Origin: Candidatus Eisenbacteria bacterium
Lineage (GTDB): Bacteria > Orphanbacterota > Orphanbacteria > Orphanbacterales > Orphanbacteraceae
DNA: 64,000 nt
Direction: 5' to 3'
NCBI GenBank assembly: GCA_016930695.1
Contig: JAFGGD010000034.1
Coordinates: forward strand, 261,375 to 325,374
This document shows positions 1 to 8,596 of this stretch, piece by piece (within the stretch, counting starts at the first letter, position 1; the number at the start of each line of letters is the position of its first letter). Position numbers and translations under genes: made by a program. The notes under the pieces were generated by a model that was not told the DNA's origin, made no database searches, and worked only from the letters and a program-made list of their open reading frames with translations.

Positions 1-273
1 CTGAACGCCCACGCCGAAGTGCTGATGCGCCATCCCGCCTGGACGGTTCGCATCGAGGGGCACTGCGACGAGCGGGGGACGGTCGAGTATAACCTCGCCC
101 TCGGCGAGAAGCGCGCGAACGCGGCGAAGGACTTCCTGGTCGGCTACGGCGTGGCCGCTTCCCGCGTCCGCACCGTGAGCTACGGAAAGGAACGGCCGAT
201 CGACGCCGGGCACGGCGAAGCGGCCTGGGCGAAGAACCGGAGAGGCGAGTTCCACGTTACCCGAACGGAGTAG
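1..273 (+). CDS. pal: Peptidoglycan-associated lipoprotein Pal, C-terminal part
   Basis: The window opens inside this gene; reading frame 1 is open from base 1 to a TAG at 271-273, giving the last 90 residues. They form an OmpA/Pal peptidoglycan-binding fold: the stretch [19 protein letters not shown] carries the Pal signature with the conserved Asp and Arg that contact diaminopimelate, and NRRGEF near the end matches the Pal NRRVEF motif. The signal peptide and lipobox lie upstream of the window. Pal tethers the outer membrane to peptidoglycan as part of the Tol-Pal system. The next gene, 4 nt downstream, is CpoB-like, the normal Tol-Pal partner, which supports Pal over a generic OmpA protein. 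Confidence 0.93.
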   Translation: MNAHAEVLMRHPAWTVRIEGHCDERGTVEYNLALGEKRANAAKDFLVGYGVAASRVRTVSYGKERPIDAGHGEAAWAKNRRGEFHVTRTE

Positions 274-277
274 AGCG

Positions 278-1051
278 ATGCGGAGGCGGAGCGGCGCGGC
301 GGCGCTCGCGGTTTTTCTCCCCTGGCTCCTGGCCGGTTGCTACGGCCGCCAGTTGGTGAGGGGGCCGATCACGACCGAGGAGAACGCGGAAGCGCTCGCC
401 GAGATTCAAGCGGAGCAGGCGCGCCAAGAAGAGAGAATCGAGGGTCTCGAGGAGCTGCTGGAGGAGCAGAACGGGCTTCTCCGTTCGATCCGAGCCGAGG
501 ACGCCGTCGGCAGGGAGCAGATCTTCGCCCGCCTGGACGAACTGGAGACCCGCTTCGGCGAGAACGAGAACCGACTCGATCGGGTGGCGGGGAAGGTGGA
601 CCGGGTCACCTACCAATTGTCGCGGGGGGGAGCCCCCGCCGCCGACGGGGAGGCGCCGGACGGCGACGCCGCGATGATCGACCCGAAGGCGCTTTACGAC
701 GCCGCCTATCTCGACCTGGTGCGCGGCAACTACGCCGCCGCCGTCTCCGGTTTCGAAGCGTACCTGCAGGCCTACCCACGGTCGGTGCTTTCCGACGACG
801 CGCGCTACTGGATCGGCGAGTGCCGCCTCGCCGAGGGGATGCCCGAGGAGGCGGCGGAGCATTTCCTTCTCGTGGAAAGGGATTTTCCCGATTCGGAACG
901 GGTCCCCGCCGCGCTACTCCGCCTCGCCGCCTGCCGGATCGAACTGGGAGACCGGGACGAGGCGCGTAAAACGCTGACGCGCATCCTGGACCGTTTCCCG
1001 CGATCCGTCGAGGCTCCCCTCGCCCGAGAGCGGTTGGGGGAGATCGAATAG
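278..1051 (+). CDS. cpoB: Tol-Pal system protein CpoB/YbgF (TPR lipoprotein)
   Basis: The product is 257 residues. A short hydrophobic signal ends in LLAGC, a lipobox, so it is probably lipid-anchored; E. coli CpoB is soluble, which makes this a variation. Residues about 30-110 are charged and heptad-like (coiled coil) and contain the QAEQARQEERIEGLEELLEE stretch. Residues about 135-255 hold three tetratricopeptide-like repeats beginning at KALYDAAYLDLVRGNY, the usual YbgF C-terminal layout. It starts 4 nt after pal, so the two are co-transcribed. In E. coli CpoB coordinates Tol-Pal constriction with peptidoglycan synthesis; the same role here is inferred from family and synteny. Confidence 0.88.
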   Translation: MRRRSGAAALAVFLPWLLAGCYGRQLVRGPITTEENAEALAEIQAEQARQEERIEGLEELLEEQNGLLRSIRAEDAVGREQIFARLDELETRFGENENRLDRVAGKVDRVTYQLSRGGAPAADGEAPDGDAAMIDPKALYDAAYLDLVRGNYAAAVSGFEAYLQAYPRSVLSDDARYWIGECRLAEGMPEEAAEHFLLVERDFPDSERVPAALLRLAACRIELGDRDEARKTLTRILDRFPRSVEAPLARERLGEIE

Positions 1052-1107
1052 GGCAAAGGGGACGGGCGGGCCGCACCCGCGCGGCGCACCCGAGCCGAGG
1101 ACGAGCC

Positions 1108-2037
1108 GTGATCGTTGTGGAGGATCTTTCCAAGCGCTTCGGCGCCTTTCACGCCCTCCGGGGCGTTTCTTTTCGCGTCCGTGCCGGTGAGGTGGTCGGA
1201 TTCCTCGGTCCCAACGGCGCGGGAAAGACCACCACGCTCCGGATCCTGACCGGTTGGCTCCGTCCCACCGCGGGACGGGTTCGCGTGGCGGGTCATGATC
1301 CGGGGGACGAGGGTGGGGAGGCGCGCCGCCGCATCGGCTACCTTCCCGAACGGGTTCCCCTCTACCCCGACATGCGCGTTCGCGGCTACCTGCGCTTCGT
1401 GGCGGAGATGAAGGGTTTCTCCGGACGGGAGGGGGAGCGCCTCGCGTCGGAGGCGCTGGAGAGATGCGGCGCGGACCCAGTGGCGGACCGCAGAACCGCG
1501 GCGATCTCCCACGGTTTCCGGCAGCGGGTCGGTCTCGCCCAGGCGCTTCTCGGCGACCCCGACGTGCTTCTCTTGGATGAGCCGACGATCGGTCTCGATC
1601 CGGAGCAGGCCGCCTCCTTCCGCGCCCTCATCCGCGAGCTGGCGGGGGAGAGGACGATCCTGCTCTCCACGCACATCCTCACCGAGGCGGCGCGGCTCTG
1701 CGGTCGCGTGATGATTCTGGACGAGGGGGAATTGTTGGCGGTCGACACGCCGGAGAACCTGGAGCGGGCGCTCCGGGGGAAAGGGAGGACGCGGGTTCTT
1801 TTCGCGGGGCCGATGGAGGATGTCCGCGGCGCTCTCGGACGGGTCCCCGGCGTGGTCGCAGTCGAGGAGGGGGGGCGCGAAGGAGAATACCATCGCGTTC
1901 TACTCGAGACGGACGGATCGGAAAAACCGGGCGCCTTCGCGCGGGCCGTCTTGGGCGCCGGCGGGGAGCCGGTCGAGCTGTTCCGGGAGCGGATGTCCCT
2001 GGAGGAGATCTACCTCCGGCTCACCAAGGAGGATTGA
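1108..2037 (+). CDS. ABC transporter ATP-binding protein, GldA-like
   Basis: A 309-residue ATPase with a GTG start. Walker A GPNGAGKTT is at residues 34-42, the signature region reads SHGFRQRVG at about 134-142 in place of LSGGQ, and Walker B LLLDEPTIGLDP is at about 153-164. The SHGFRQRVG form is characteristic of GldA/CcmA-type ATPases that pair with ABC-2 permeases. A roughly 90-residue extension after the H-loop is typical of the subfamily. The permease gene follows directly and a GldG-like gene after that, so this is probably the motor of a GldAFG-type exporter. The substrate is unknown. Although gldA was named for gliding in Flavobacterium, close homologues are widespread in non-gliders. 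Confidence 0.9.
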   Translation: MIVVEDLSKRFGAFHALRGVSFRVRAGEVVGFLGPNGAGKTTTLRILTGWLRPTAGRVRVAGHDPGDEGGEARRRIGYLPERVPLYPDMRVRGYLRFVAEMKGFSGREGERLASEALERCGADPVADRRTAAISHGFRQRVGLAQALLGDPDVLLLDEPTIGLDPEQAASFRALIRELAGERTILLSTHILTEAARLCGRVMILDEGELLAVDTPENLERALRGKGRTRVLFAGPMEDVRGALGRVPGVVAVEEGGREGEYHRVLLETDGSEKPGAFARAVLGAGGEPVELFRERMSLEEIYLRLTKED

Positions 2038-2038
2038 G

Positions 2039-2809
2039 GTGTCACGGGTCCGCGCATTGGCGAGGAAAGAGTCGGGGGACGCCTTCCGCTCGCCCGTAGC
2101 CTATGCGGTGGCCGCCTTTTTCCTGCTCCTCTCGGGTTTCTTCTTCCGGAATCACGCCACCTTCTACCACCTGCTCTCGATCCGGCGGGGCGCCGCCGGC
2201 GCCGCGCCGGTGGATCTCCGGATCACGCCGGGAATCCTTCAGCCCCTTTACGAGAGCATCAGTTTCCTTTTGATCTTAATCGTTCCGCTCCTGACCATGC
2301 GTCTCTTGGCGGAGGAGAAGAGAAACCGTTCCTTCGAGCTGCTGCTCGCCTATCCGGTGAAGATCGGCGAGGCGGTGGTGGGAAAGTTTCTCGGCGCCTT
2401 TTTCTTTTACGTGTTGCTCCTCCTGCCGACGCTCGCCTATCCCGTCTTTCTCGCCCGGGTGGCGGAAGTGGACCCGGGCGCCGTCGCCGGCGCGTATCTG
2501 GGGCTCCTGCTTCTGGGGGGCGCCTATCTCGCGCTGGGTCTCTTCGTCTCCTCGTTGACCGAGAGCCCCATCGTCGCCGCGGCGGGGACCTACGGCGCGC
2601 TCCTTCTTGCCTGGACCGTCGGCTACGCCGCGACGCTGGCTTCCCCTCCTGTGTCGCAGGTCATGGAACGGCTCTCCTTCCTGCACCGTTTCGGGCGGTT
2701 CACCGTCGGCCTGGTCGACACGGGGGACGTGGTCTTTTTCATCGCCTGGATCGTGATCGCCTTGGCCGGAACCGATCGGGTCCTCCGGTCACGCCGGTGG
2801 AGGGGATAG
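2039..2809 (+). CDS. ABC-2 type permease, GldF-like
   Basis: A 256-residue integral membrane protein with about six hydrophobic segments, starting near AYAVAAFFLLLSGFFF and including FLLILIVPLLTMRLLAEEK, the conserved ABC-2/GldF segment. The reading frame is open further upstream inside the ATPase gene. The GTG at 2039 is preferred because AAGGAGG lies just before it (2027-2033) and because it starts 1 nt past the ATPase stop. GldF-type permeases work with a GldA ATPase and a GldG protein, and here all three lie in order. The transported substrate cannot be read from the sequence. Confidence 0.87.
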   Translation: MSRVRALARKESGDAFRSPVAYAVAAFFLLLSGFFFRNHATFYHLLSIRRGAAGAAPVDLRITPGILQPLYESISFLLILIVPLLTMRLLAEEKRNRSFELLLAYPVKIGEAVVGKFLGAFFFYVLLLLPTLAYPVFLARVAEVDPGAVAGAYLGLLLLGGAYLALGLFVSSLTESPIVAAAGTYGALLLAWTVGYAATLASPPVSQVMERLSFLHRFGRFTVGLVDTGDVVFFIAWIVIALAGTDRVLRSRRWRG

Positions 2810-2811
2810 GG

Positions 2812-4131
2812 ATGCGCGGATCTCTCGGTCTCCTTCCGCTCGCTCTCCTTCTCGCCGTATTGGTGACGGCTGCGGACCGTTTCGGGCCTCGTTTCGATTG
2901 GACCGCCGAGTCCGAGCACACCCTCGCGCCCCGAACGGTCGAGGTACTCCGTTCCCTGCCGGAGCCCGTGGAGGCGACCGCCTTCTATCGCCCCGAGGAC
3001 CCGCGCACCGAGCCGATCCGCCGTCTCCTGGACCGGTGCGCCGCGTCGTCTCCCCGGTTCACTTTCCGCGTACTCGACCCGGACCGGAATCCGGGAGAGA
3101 CGAAAAGCCTGGGCGTGAACGTCTACGGCGCCACGGTGCTCCGGATGGGGGAGCGCCGGGAGACGATCTACAACCACGGCGAAAAGCAACTCACCGCGGC
3201 GCTTCTCCGCCTCACCGGCGGAGAGAGTACGATCCGCTTTCTCGTCGGTCAGGGGGAGAAGGAGCCGGGGGAGAGGAGCGATGGTGGACTCGGAGGCGTC
3301 TCCGCGGTTCTGGAGGCGGAGGGATTCCGCGTGGAGAGTCTTCTCCTCACCGCCGAGGAAGCGGTGCCGGGGGGAACCGACGAGGTGATCGCCGCCGGCC
3401 CGCTTCGTGATCCGCTTCCCGGAGTGTCGGACCGGCTCGAGGCGTACGTGCGCGGCGGCGGAGGCCTCTTCCTCCTTCTCGACCCGGAGAGCGGCGCGGG
3501 ATGGAACGAATTCCTGGGGCGCTTCGGTCTCGCGGCGGGATCCTCGGTTGTGGTGGACAGAGGAAGCCGCCTCTACGGCGTGGACATGCAGATGCCGGCG
3601 GCGAAGGACTACGACCGTCACGACGCGACCCGCGGGCTCCGGGGGGCGAGCTTCTTTCCCCGCGCGCGGCCGGTGGGAAGCGTTCGGAGCGACGACCCGA
3701 GCGAGGTTTTCCAATCCTTGGTGCGGAGCGGCGACGAGTCGTGGGCGGAAACGGACTCGGCGCTTCTCACCCGGGGGAAGGCGGTCTTCGACGAGGGAGT
3801 GGACGAGCCGGGACCGGTGACGATCGGCGGCGTCTTCTACGAGAAGGGAACAACCGATGGGGGAGTGATCGTCCTCTTCGGCGATTCCGACTTCGCCTCC
3901 AACCGCTTCCGCTCCCTCGGCGCCAACGGCGATCTCTTCCTCGCCGCGGCGCGTTGGATCGCCCGGCGGGGCGGGCCCCTCGGCGCCGACGCCGGCGGCG
4001 GGGAGGACCAACCCCTTCTCCTCACGCCGCGCCGGGCCGCGGCGCTCCTCTGGCTCTGTCTGATCCTGCCGCCGGCGCTTTTCGCGGCGATCGGCGTGGT
4101 GGTCGTTTTACGGTGGAGGCTGCGGGGATGA
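2812..4131 (+). CDS. GldG-like ABC auxiliary membrane protein
   Basis: The product is about 439 residues. There is one N-terminal transmembrane segment (GLLPLALLLAVLVTAADRFG), a large extracytoplasmic domain of the GldG ABC-2 type (TVEVLRSLPEPVEATAFYRP and FRVLDPDRNPGETKSLGV are typical), and a C-terminal transmembrane helix near AALLWLCLILPPALFAAIGVVV. The ATG at 2812 is chosen because GGAGGGG lies 7 nt upstream; an in-frame GTG at 2797 would add five residues and overlap the permease. The C-terminal domain contains the FGDSDFASN motif common to this family. It probably forms the third component of the GldA/F/G complex. Its stop overlaps the next start (ATGA). Confidence 0.86.
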   Translation: MRGSLGLLPLALLLAVLVTAADRFGPRFDWTAESEHTLAPRTVEVLRSLPEPVEATAFYRPEDPRTEPIRRLLDRCAASSPRFTFRVLDPDRNPGETKSLGVNVYGATVLRMGERRETIYNHGEKQLTAALLRLTGGESTIRFLVGQGEKEPGERSDGGLGGVSAVLEAEGFRVESLLLTAEEAVPGGTDEVIAAGPLRDPLPGVSDRLEAYVRGGGGLFLLLDPESGAGWNEFLGRFGLAAGSSVVVDRGSRLYGVDMQMPAAKDYDRHDATRGLRGASFFPRARPVGSVRSDDPSEVFQSLVRSGDESWAETDSALLTRGKAVFDEGVDEPGPVTIGGVFYEKGTTDGGVIVLFGDSDFASNRFRSLGANGDLFLAAARWIARRGGPLGADAGGGEDQPLLLTPRRAAALLWLCLILPPALFAAIGVVVVLRWRLRG

Positions 4132-5777
4132 AAGCGCGCTCCGCCGCGACCGCCGCCGCGACCATCCTTCTCCTCTTCCTGCTCATTTGGCTCGCCGCGC
4201 CGATTCTGCGCGTCCCCCGTCCGGGGGAGGAGATCGACCGGCTTCTCCCCGGTTTTCCCGCCGAGCCCGAGAGCCTCGCGCTTTCCAATGATTCCCTCGA
4301 CGCGGTGCTCGTTCCGCGTGACGGATCATGGATGATCATCCGCCCCATAAAGGATTGGGCCGACTCGGGGGAGGCGCACCGGATCCTTTCCCTTCTCGAG
4401 AAAGCCCCTGTGGTGCGTGTCGTCGACCCGGAACCCGAGTCCGGGGTCCCCTACGGCCTGGAACCTCCCCGCGCGACGGTGCGCGCCGGCGGCCGGATCC
4501 TCCGGATCGGCGACGGGAACCCGACCGGTGACGGCGTGTACGCCGCCGCTGCGCCGAGCCCGGCGGTTCTTCTGGCGGGGAAGCCCTTCGCCGAGTTCCC
4601 CCGGATCCGCCTGCATCACTTGCGGGATCGGCGGCCGCTCCACTACCCCTACCGGCTCGTCGAATCCCTCGCCTTCACCCGCCGCGGAAAGACCACGACG
4701 CTGCTTCGGGTCGGGAAGGAGAGCTGGACGGTGGAGGAGGCGGGGCTTCGGGCGAACGAGCGGGCGGCGTGGCGCATTCTGGCCCATCTGAAGGACGGCC
4801 GGGTTCACGATTGGGACCGGCGCGGGGCGTACCGGGCGGGTGACGATCCCTTCACCTTCCAAGTTCGTTGGGCGGAGGGGGAAGCGTCTCTGACCGTCGG
4901 GGCGGCCGTGCCGGAGACGGCGCTCCGGACCGCTCTCGCATCGGATCGAGAGGGGACGATCCTCCTCCCCCGCCGCCTGATCGACTCTCTGGAGACATGG
5001 TCCGGCTCGTTCCTCGACCCCCTGCTTTTCCGCGGGGATCTCACCGGGGAGGAGACCGTCGAAGTCGAGGGACCGGAGGGGGAATTCGTCATCGTTCGGG
5101 AGGAGAAGGGGTGGCGTCTCGGCGGCGAGGGCGGGCGCAAAGCGGACCCTTCGCGAACCCGCGCATTCCTGATCGCTCTCGGGCGGCTCAAGGCGCTTCG
5201 TTTCCTCGATCCGGCGGACGCCGTCGCGGAAGGGGACCGGGTCCTTCGCGTCAAAACGAAATCGGAGGAAGTCACCGTGGAGAGGGGCGTCGCCGGTATC
5301 CTCGTCGGTCGCCGCGCCGGCGAGCGGGGCGCGCTGATCCTGGAGCCGAACGCGGCGGGGGTGATCGGCGTCGGCGCGGAGGACCTCGTGAGCCGACTAC
5401 TCTTCCCGGAGAAGATCCGCGGCGCCGACAAGGTGCGGATCCTGTTCGAGGGATTCACCGTCGAGGCGACTCGCGAGGAAGGAGGATGGAGGCTACGGGA
5501 ACCTTTCCCGTCCGCGGCGCGGCCCGAGGCGTTCGAGACGCTTCTTTCCCGGCTCGCCGCGCTCCGTTGGGTCGGGCGCGCGCCGGGCGAACGGCTCGAC
5601 GAACCCCTCGTCCGTATCGAAGCGGAAGGAGGGGGCGAGAAATGGACGCTCCGTCTCGGCGGGCGACCGCTGCTGAACCTCGCCGAAACGGATGGAACCG
5701 CGGGTCTCCTCGAACTCCCCGCGGACGCTTCCGCCTGGGTTCCCGCCCGGCTCGATCATTGGCGGGTTTCCCCCTAA
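4128..5777 (+). CDS. DUF4340 domain-containing protein linked to Gld-type ABC system
   Basis: The product is 549 residues. An N-terminal membrane helix (residues about 8-25, ILLLFLLIWLAAPIL) is followed by a long extracytoplasmic part built from repeated DUF4340-like modules: a stretch resembling DGSWMIIRPIKDWADSGEAH recurs as EKGWRLGGEGGRKADPSRTR and EGGWRLREPFPSAARPEAFE. Each module pairs a beta-rich segment with a helical RILSLLEKAPVVRVV-type segment. DUF4340 proteins are commonly encoded after GldG-type genes, and the ATGA overlap at 4128-4131 shows translational coupling. The biochemical function is unknown; an accessory role in the ABC complex is inferred from synteny. The long open frame upstream of 4128 is only the shadow of the GldG-like gene. 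Confidence 0.82.
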   Translation: MKARSAATAAATILLLFLLIWLAAPILRVPRPGEEIDRLLPGFPAEPESLALSNDSLDAVLVPRDGSWMIIRPIKDWADSGEAHRILSLLEKAPVVRVVDPEPESGVPYGLEPPRATVRAGGRILRIGDGNPTGDGVYAAAAPSPAVLLAGKPFAEFPRIRLHHLRDRRPLHYPYRLVESLAFTRRGKTTTLLRVGKESWTVEEAGLRANERAAWRILAHLKDGRVHDWDRRGAYRAGDDPFTFQVRWAEGEASLTVGAAVPETALRTALASDREGTILLPRRLIDSLETWSGSFLDPLLFRGDLTGEETVEVEGPEGEFVIVREEKGWRLGGEGGRKADPSRTRAFLIALGRLKALRFLDPADAVAEGDRVLRVKTKSEEVTVERGVAGILVGRRAGERGALILEPNAAGVIGVGAEDLVSRLLFPEKIRGADKVRILFEGFTVEATREEGGWRLREPFPSAARPEAFETLLSRLAALRWVGRAPGERLDEPLVRIEAEGGGEKWTLRLGGRPLLNLAETDGTAGLLELPADASAWVPARLDHWRVSP

Positions 5778-5784
5778 TCCCGTT

Positions 5785-5827
5785 CGAAAAAAGAAAACCG
5801 GCCGGAGCGGATCCGCCCCGGCCGGTT
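5785..5827 (-). terminator. Rho-independent terminator of the HU gene
   Basis: Arms AACCGGCCGG (5796-5805) and CCGGCCGGTT (5818-5827) pair perfectly, and the inner GCGGATCCGC is itself palindromic. On the minus strand the hairpin is followed by TTTTCTTTTTTCG (5797 down to 5785), a U-rich tract. It lies 17 nt past the HU stop and also separates the convergent DUF4340 gene. Confidence 0.85.
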
Positions 5828-5843
5828 CATCTCTTCCCGAATC

Positions 5844-6113
5844 CTACAGAGAGGACTTGTAGGCCTTGCCGGCCTTGAACTTCACGTTCTTGCTGGCGTT
5901 GATCTTGATCGATTCGCCGGTCTGCGGGTTCCGGCCCATGCGCGCTTTCCGCTTGCTGACGGAGAAGGTGCCGAAGCCGGCCAGCTGGACGCCGCCTTTC
6001 TTCTTCGTGTTCTTCTTGATGGTATCGAAGGTGGCGTCGAGCACTTCGCGGGTCTGGCGCTTGGACAGGTTGGTCATCTGGGCGATGCGATCGATCAGTT
6101 CTCCCTTGTTCAC
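5844..6113 (-). CDS. HU family DNA-binding protein (copy 1)
   Basis: A canonical 89-residue HU/IHF-family protein: it begins MNKGELIDRIAQMTNLSKRQ and carries the FGTFSVSKRKARMGRNPQTG arm, in which the Asn-Pro pair intercalates DNA. It ends KFKAGKAYKSSL, close to the HU consensus. It binds and bends DNA non-specifically in the nucleoid. It is monocistronic, with its own promoter (6161-6189) and terminator, consistent with strong expression. A second, more divergent HU/IHF-like gene lies at 16921-17214 in this window, so the two probably have distinct roles. Confidence 0.97.
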   Translation of the reverse strand: MNKGELIDRIAQMTNLSKRQTREVLDATFDTIKKNTKKKGGVQLAGFGTFSVSKRKARMGRNPQTGESIKINASKNVKFKAGKAYKSSL

Positions 6114-6160
6114 GGTTCTCTCTCCCCTAGGTTAAAGGATCATTTATTGGAACCGGCCGG

Positions 6161-6189
6161 AATGTATTCCGCCAGGGAAAAGCTGTCAA
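6161..6189 (-). promoter_or_regulatory. Sigma-70-type promoter for HU (copy 1)
   Basis: Reading the minus strand, TTGACA (6189-6184) is followed by 17 nt and TACATT (6166-6161). The -10 element ends about 50 nt upstream of the HU start at 6113. The -35 is an exact consensus match and the spacer is optimal. Confidence 0.75.
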
Positions 6190-6191
6190 CG

Positions 6192-6219
6192 AAAAAAACG
6201 CGGAAACCCGCGTTTTTTT
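6192..6219 (-). terminator. Terminator downstream of the TPR gene
   Basis: A perfect stem of CGCGG (6199-6203) and CCGCG (6208-6212), loop AAAC, is flanked by seven A on the left and seven T on the right. It can therefore act in either direction. On the minus strand it lies about 115 nt past the TPR stop and immediately before the HU promoter, so it insulates HU from read-through. Confidence 0.8.
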
Positions 6220-6334
6220 CACGTTTTTTTAACCTCCCGGCCCGGTGCGCCGATCCGGAGGCGGGTTTCAGCGATGGGCCCCCTCTCGGGGTCAACGCCG
6301 GAGCGCCCGATCGGCCCGGCCGGGGAGGACGTTT

Positions 6335-7342
6335 CTACTGGGTTCCTTCCGCCTCCTTCACCTTCTGCAGATAGGTCTCGATCTGCTGCGCCTTCTCCCG
6401 CGCCGTCGACCGTTTGCTGAAATTGCGGTCCGCCGCGGCTGCCTTGTACTGCTCGATCGCTTCTTCATCCCGGTACTGCATCTGATAGATCGTGGCGAGT
6501 TGGAAGTGGGCGTCGCCGTAGCCGGGCTTCTTCTCCAGGCAGGACTTGAACTCCTCCTCCGCCTTGGCGAGGTTCTGGGTCTGCGCGTAGATCACGCCCC
6601 GGAAGAAGTCGTTGGTGTAATCCGTCGGATCGAGTTTTTTCGCCTCGCCGAAGTGGGTCATCGCTTTTTGATATTGCTTCGTGTAGTAATGGATGAGACC
6701 AAGACGGTTGTGGGCGATCGCCAGGTCTTCCTTCTCCTTTCCGCGCTCGAGGAAACGAGTGAGATAGTCCGTCGCCTTGTCGAATTTCTTGGTCTTCCTG
6801 TTGTTGTTGTATTCGTTCACGCCGACACGGAGGAGGGCGGTCGGATAGGCGCCGGGGTCGAGGGAGATCGCCTTCTCATACTCCGCGGAAGCCTGGTCGT
6901 ACCGCTTCATTTTGTAGTACATGTTTCCCAGGCCGTAGCGGGCGGCGCCGTTCTCCCCCTCCATCTCGATCACTTTCTCGAGACGGGCCTTCGCTTCTTC
7001 GAAGTCCGACGCTTTCACGAAATAGAGGCCGCTCCCGAGGATCGCCTCCACGTTCTCCTCGTCATACGTGAGAACGGTCAGGTACTGAGTTTTCACGGTC
7101 ACCCAGTCCGGAGGATCTTCCATCTCCGCGGCGCGGGCGGCGTTGATGCGGGCTTCCGAGAAGAAGCCGTCCGTTTCGACCGCCTCCAGGAATTTGGCTT
7201 TTGCTTCGGCGTATTTCCCCTGCTCCATCAGGGCGCGGCCCTCCTCGTTCAGACCGAAGGCGACTTCGTCCACGGCCAGGAGGGGGGCGGCGACGAGCAT
7301 CGGCAGGAGCAGCAAGAGAAAGCGAGAATATCTGTGGAACAT
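6335..7342 (-). CDS. Tetratricopeptide-repeat protein with signal peptide
   Basis: The product is 335 residues. Residues 1-23 form a signal peptide (SRFLLLLLPMLVAAPLLA), followed by at least seven TPR units; clear ones start at EEGRALMEQGKYAEAKAKFL, ENGAARYGLGNMYYKMKRYD and AHNRLGLIHYYTKQYQKAM. No catalytic domain is visible, so it is probably a periplasmic or outer-membrane-associated scaffold. It stands alone between its own promoter (7396-7425) and terminator (6192-6219). The specific role is unknown. Confidence 0.83.
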   Translation of the reverse strand: MFHRYSRFLLLLLPMLVAAPLLAVDEVAFGLNEEGRALMEQGKYAEAKAKFLEAVETDGFFSEARINAARAAEMEDPPDWVTVKTQYLTVLTYDEENVEAILGSGLYFVKASDFEEAKARLEKVIEMEGENGAARYGLGNMYYKMKRYDQASAEYEKAISLDPGAYPTALLRVGVNEYNNNRKTKKFDKATDYLTRFLERGKEKEDLAIAHNRLGLIHYYTKQYQKAMTHFGEAKKLDPTDYTNDFFRGVIYAQTQNLAKAEEEFKSCLEKKPGYGDAHFQLATIYQMQYRDEEAIEQYKAAAADRNFSKRSTAREKAQQIETYLQKVKEAEGTQ

Positions 7343-7395
7343 AAGGGATCACCTCCATCGGGAAGGACGAACGATCGTTTCTCGGAATCGGAAAG

Positions 7396-7425
7396 ACCCT
7401 AACAACCCCTTCCGGGAGCTGTCAA
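7396..7425 (-). promoter_or_regulatory. Sigma-70-type promoter for the TPR gene
   Basis: On the minus strand TTGACA (7425-7420) is followed by 18 nt and TAGGGT (7401-7396), 54 nt upstream of the TPR start. It is divergent from the PorV-like promoter at 7546-7574, so both genes share the 7343-7600 region. Confidence 0.6.
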
Positions 7426-7545
7426 GAGACCACCACCCGGTCGACGCAGGACGATGCGCCCCCACCGATTCCCGGGGCGTCCTTCCCGCATTGCACACCC
7501 CCCCTTCGGGAGGAGTTCCGGACCTTCCGGGGGCGCACGGCCCGG

Positions 7546-7574
7546 TTGACACCGTAACCGGGGAATGATATAGG
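7546..7574 (+). promoter_or_regulatory. Sigma-70-type promoter for the PorV-like gene
   Basis: TTGACA (7546-7551), 17-nt spacer, TATAGG (7569-7574). It lies 27 nt before the chosen TTG start at 7601, with the Shine-Dalgarno AAAGGAG at 7585-7591 between them. Confidence 0.78.
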
Positions 7575-7600
7575 GTTAGCGGGGAAAGGAGTTGCCTACT

Positions 7601-8554
7601 TTGAAGTTCCACTCCTTCCGCCGGACCGCCGCGCTGATCGCCCTTTTCGGGTTCGCGGCGGCGGCGGGCGCGAATGATCAAGCGGGGACCCGGGGATTCT
7701 CGTTCCTCAGGATCGGGCTCGGCGCGCGCGCCGCCGGCATGGGGGAGGCGTACACCGCGGTCGCCGACGGAGCGGAGGGACTCTTCTGGAATCCCGCCGG
7801 CGCCGGGCAGATCAACCATCCACAGATCGCGACCAACTACATCCACTACGTCGCCGACATGCACGCCGGGTCGATCGGGTTCGCCCAACCGGCGGGGCGC
7901 TTCGCCACGTGGAATCTCTCCCTTCGCTTTCTCTCCGCCGGAGACATCCCCCGGACCACGGTCGCCGATCCCACCGGCGCGGGGTCGGGTGAGTTTTCCG
8001 CTACCGATCTCGCCTTCGGCGCCGGACTCGCCGTCCGTGTCGGCGACCGATTTTTCCTCGGGGCGAACGGCGCCGTGATCAGCGGAGGCATAGACGGCGA
8101 GAGCGCCCTCGGATTCAGCGGCGACTTCGGCCTGCTCGTTCGGAACGCCTACCGCCGGCTTCGCCTGGGCGCGGCGGTCCGCAACGCGGGGACCATGACC
8201 TCCGGGTACCTGAACGAGAGTGATCCGCTCCCCACCGTCGTCTCCGCCGGCACGGCCTATCCCTTTTTCGACCGCCGTTTTCTCCTGTCGGCCGATTGGA
8301 GTTGGGCGGTGGATTGGGATTCGCGCTTCGCCGTCGGCGCGGAGTGGGAATTGGTGAACGACTTCTTCCTTCGAGGCGGATACCGGACTCACCTCGACGA
8401 CCTACGTGACGATTCCACCGGCGGAGATGGAACCGGCGCCAGTTTCGGCCTCGGATTCCGCCGCGTCCGGGAATACCAGATCGACTACGCCTACGCCTCG
8501 ATGGGCGATCTCGGGGGAACCCACCGGTTCTCCATCGCCTGGGTCTTCCGGTAG
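7601..8554 (+). CDS. PorV/PorQ-family outer membrane protein
   Basis: The product is 317 residues. A signal peptide (residues about 5-22, AALIALFGFAAAAGAN) is followed by GTRGFSFLRIGLGARAAGMG and AYTAVADGAEGLFWNPAG, the hallmark N-terminus of the PorV/PorQ (UPF0164) group, then alternating beta strands of an FadL-like barrel. TTG at 7601 is preferred over TTG at 7592 because AAAGGAG ends at 7591, giving 9 nt spacing to 7601 and none to 7592. In Bacteroidetes PorV takes part in type IX secretion, but many relatives occur without a known T9SS. A paralogue lies at 36572-37546. Confidence 0.87.
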   Translation: MKFHSFRRTAALIALFGFAAAAGANDQAGTRGFSFLRIGLGARAAGMGEAYTAVADGAEGLFWNPAGAGQINHPQIATNYIHYVADMHAGSIGFAQPAGRFATWNLSLRFLSAGDIPRTTVADPTGAGSGEFSATDLAFGAGLAVRVGDRFFLGANGAVISGGIDGESALGFSGDFGLLVRNAYRRLRLGAAVRNAGTMTSGYLNESDPLPTVVSAGTAYPFFDRRFLLSADWSWAVDWDSRFAVGAEWELVNDFFLRGGYRTHLDDLRDDSTGGDGTGASFGLGFRRVREYQIDYAYASMGDLGGTHRFSIAWVFR

Positions 8555-8596
8555 GCCCTTTCTGAACGGGCTTCCGTTTTCGAGGAGGGAATTCCC

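Noticed and set aside
3501-4127. Upstream extension of the DUF4340 gene and another frame over the GldG-like gene
   Set aside because: It is a shadow of the GldG-like gene. ATG 4128 overlaps the GldG stop and gives a proper membrane start.
8555-8596. Separate promoter for purD
   Set aside because: Only 42 nt lie between the PorV-like stop and the purD start; a GAGGAGGG site is present but no -35/-10 pair could be supported.
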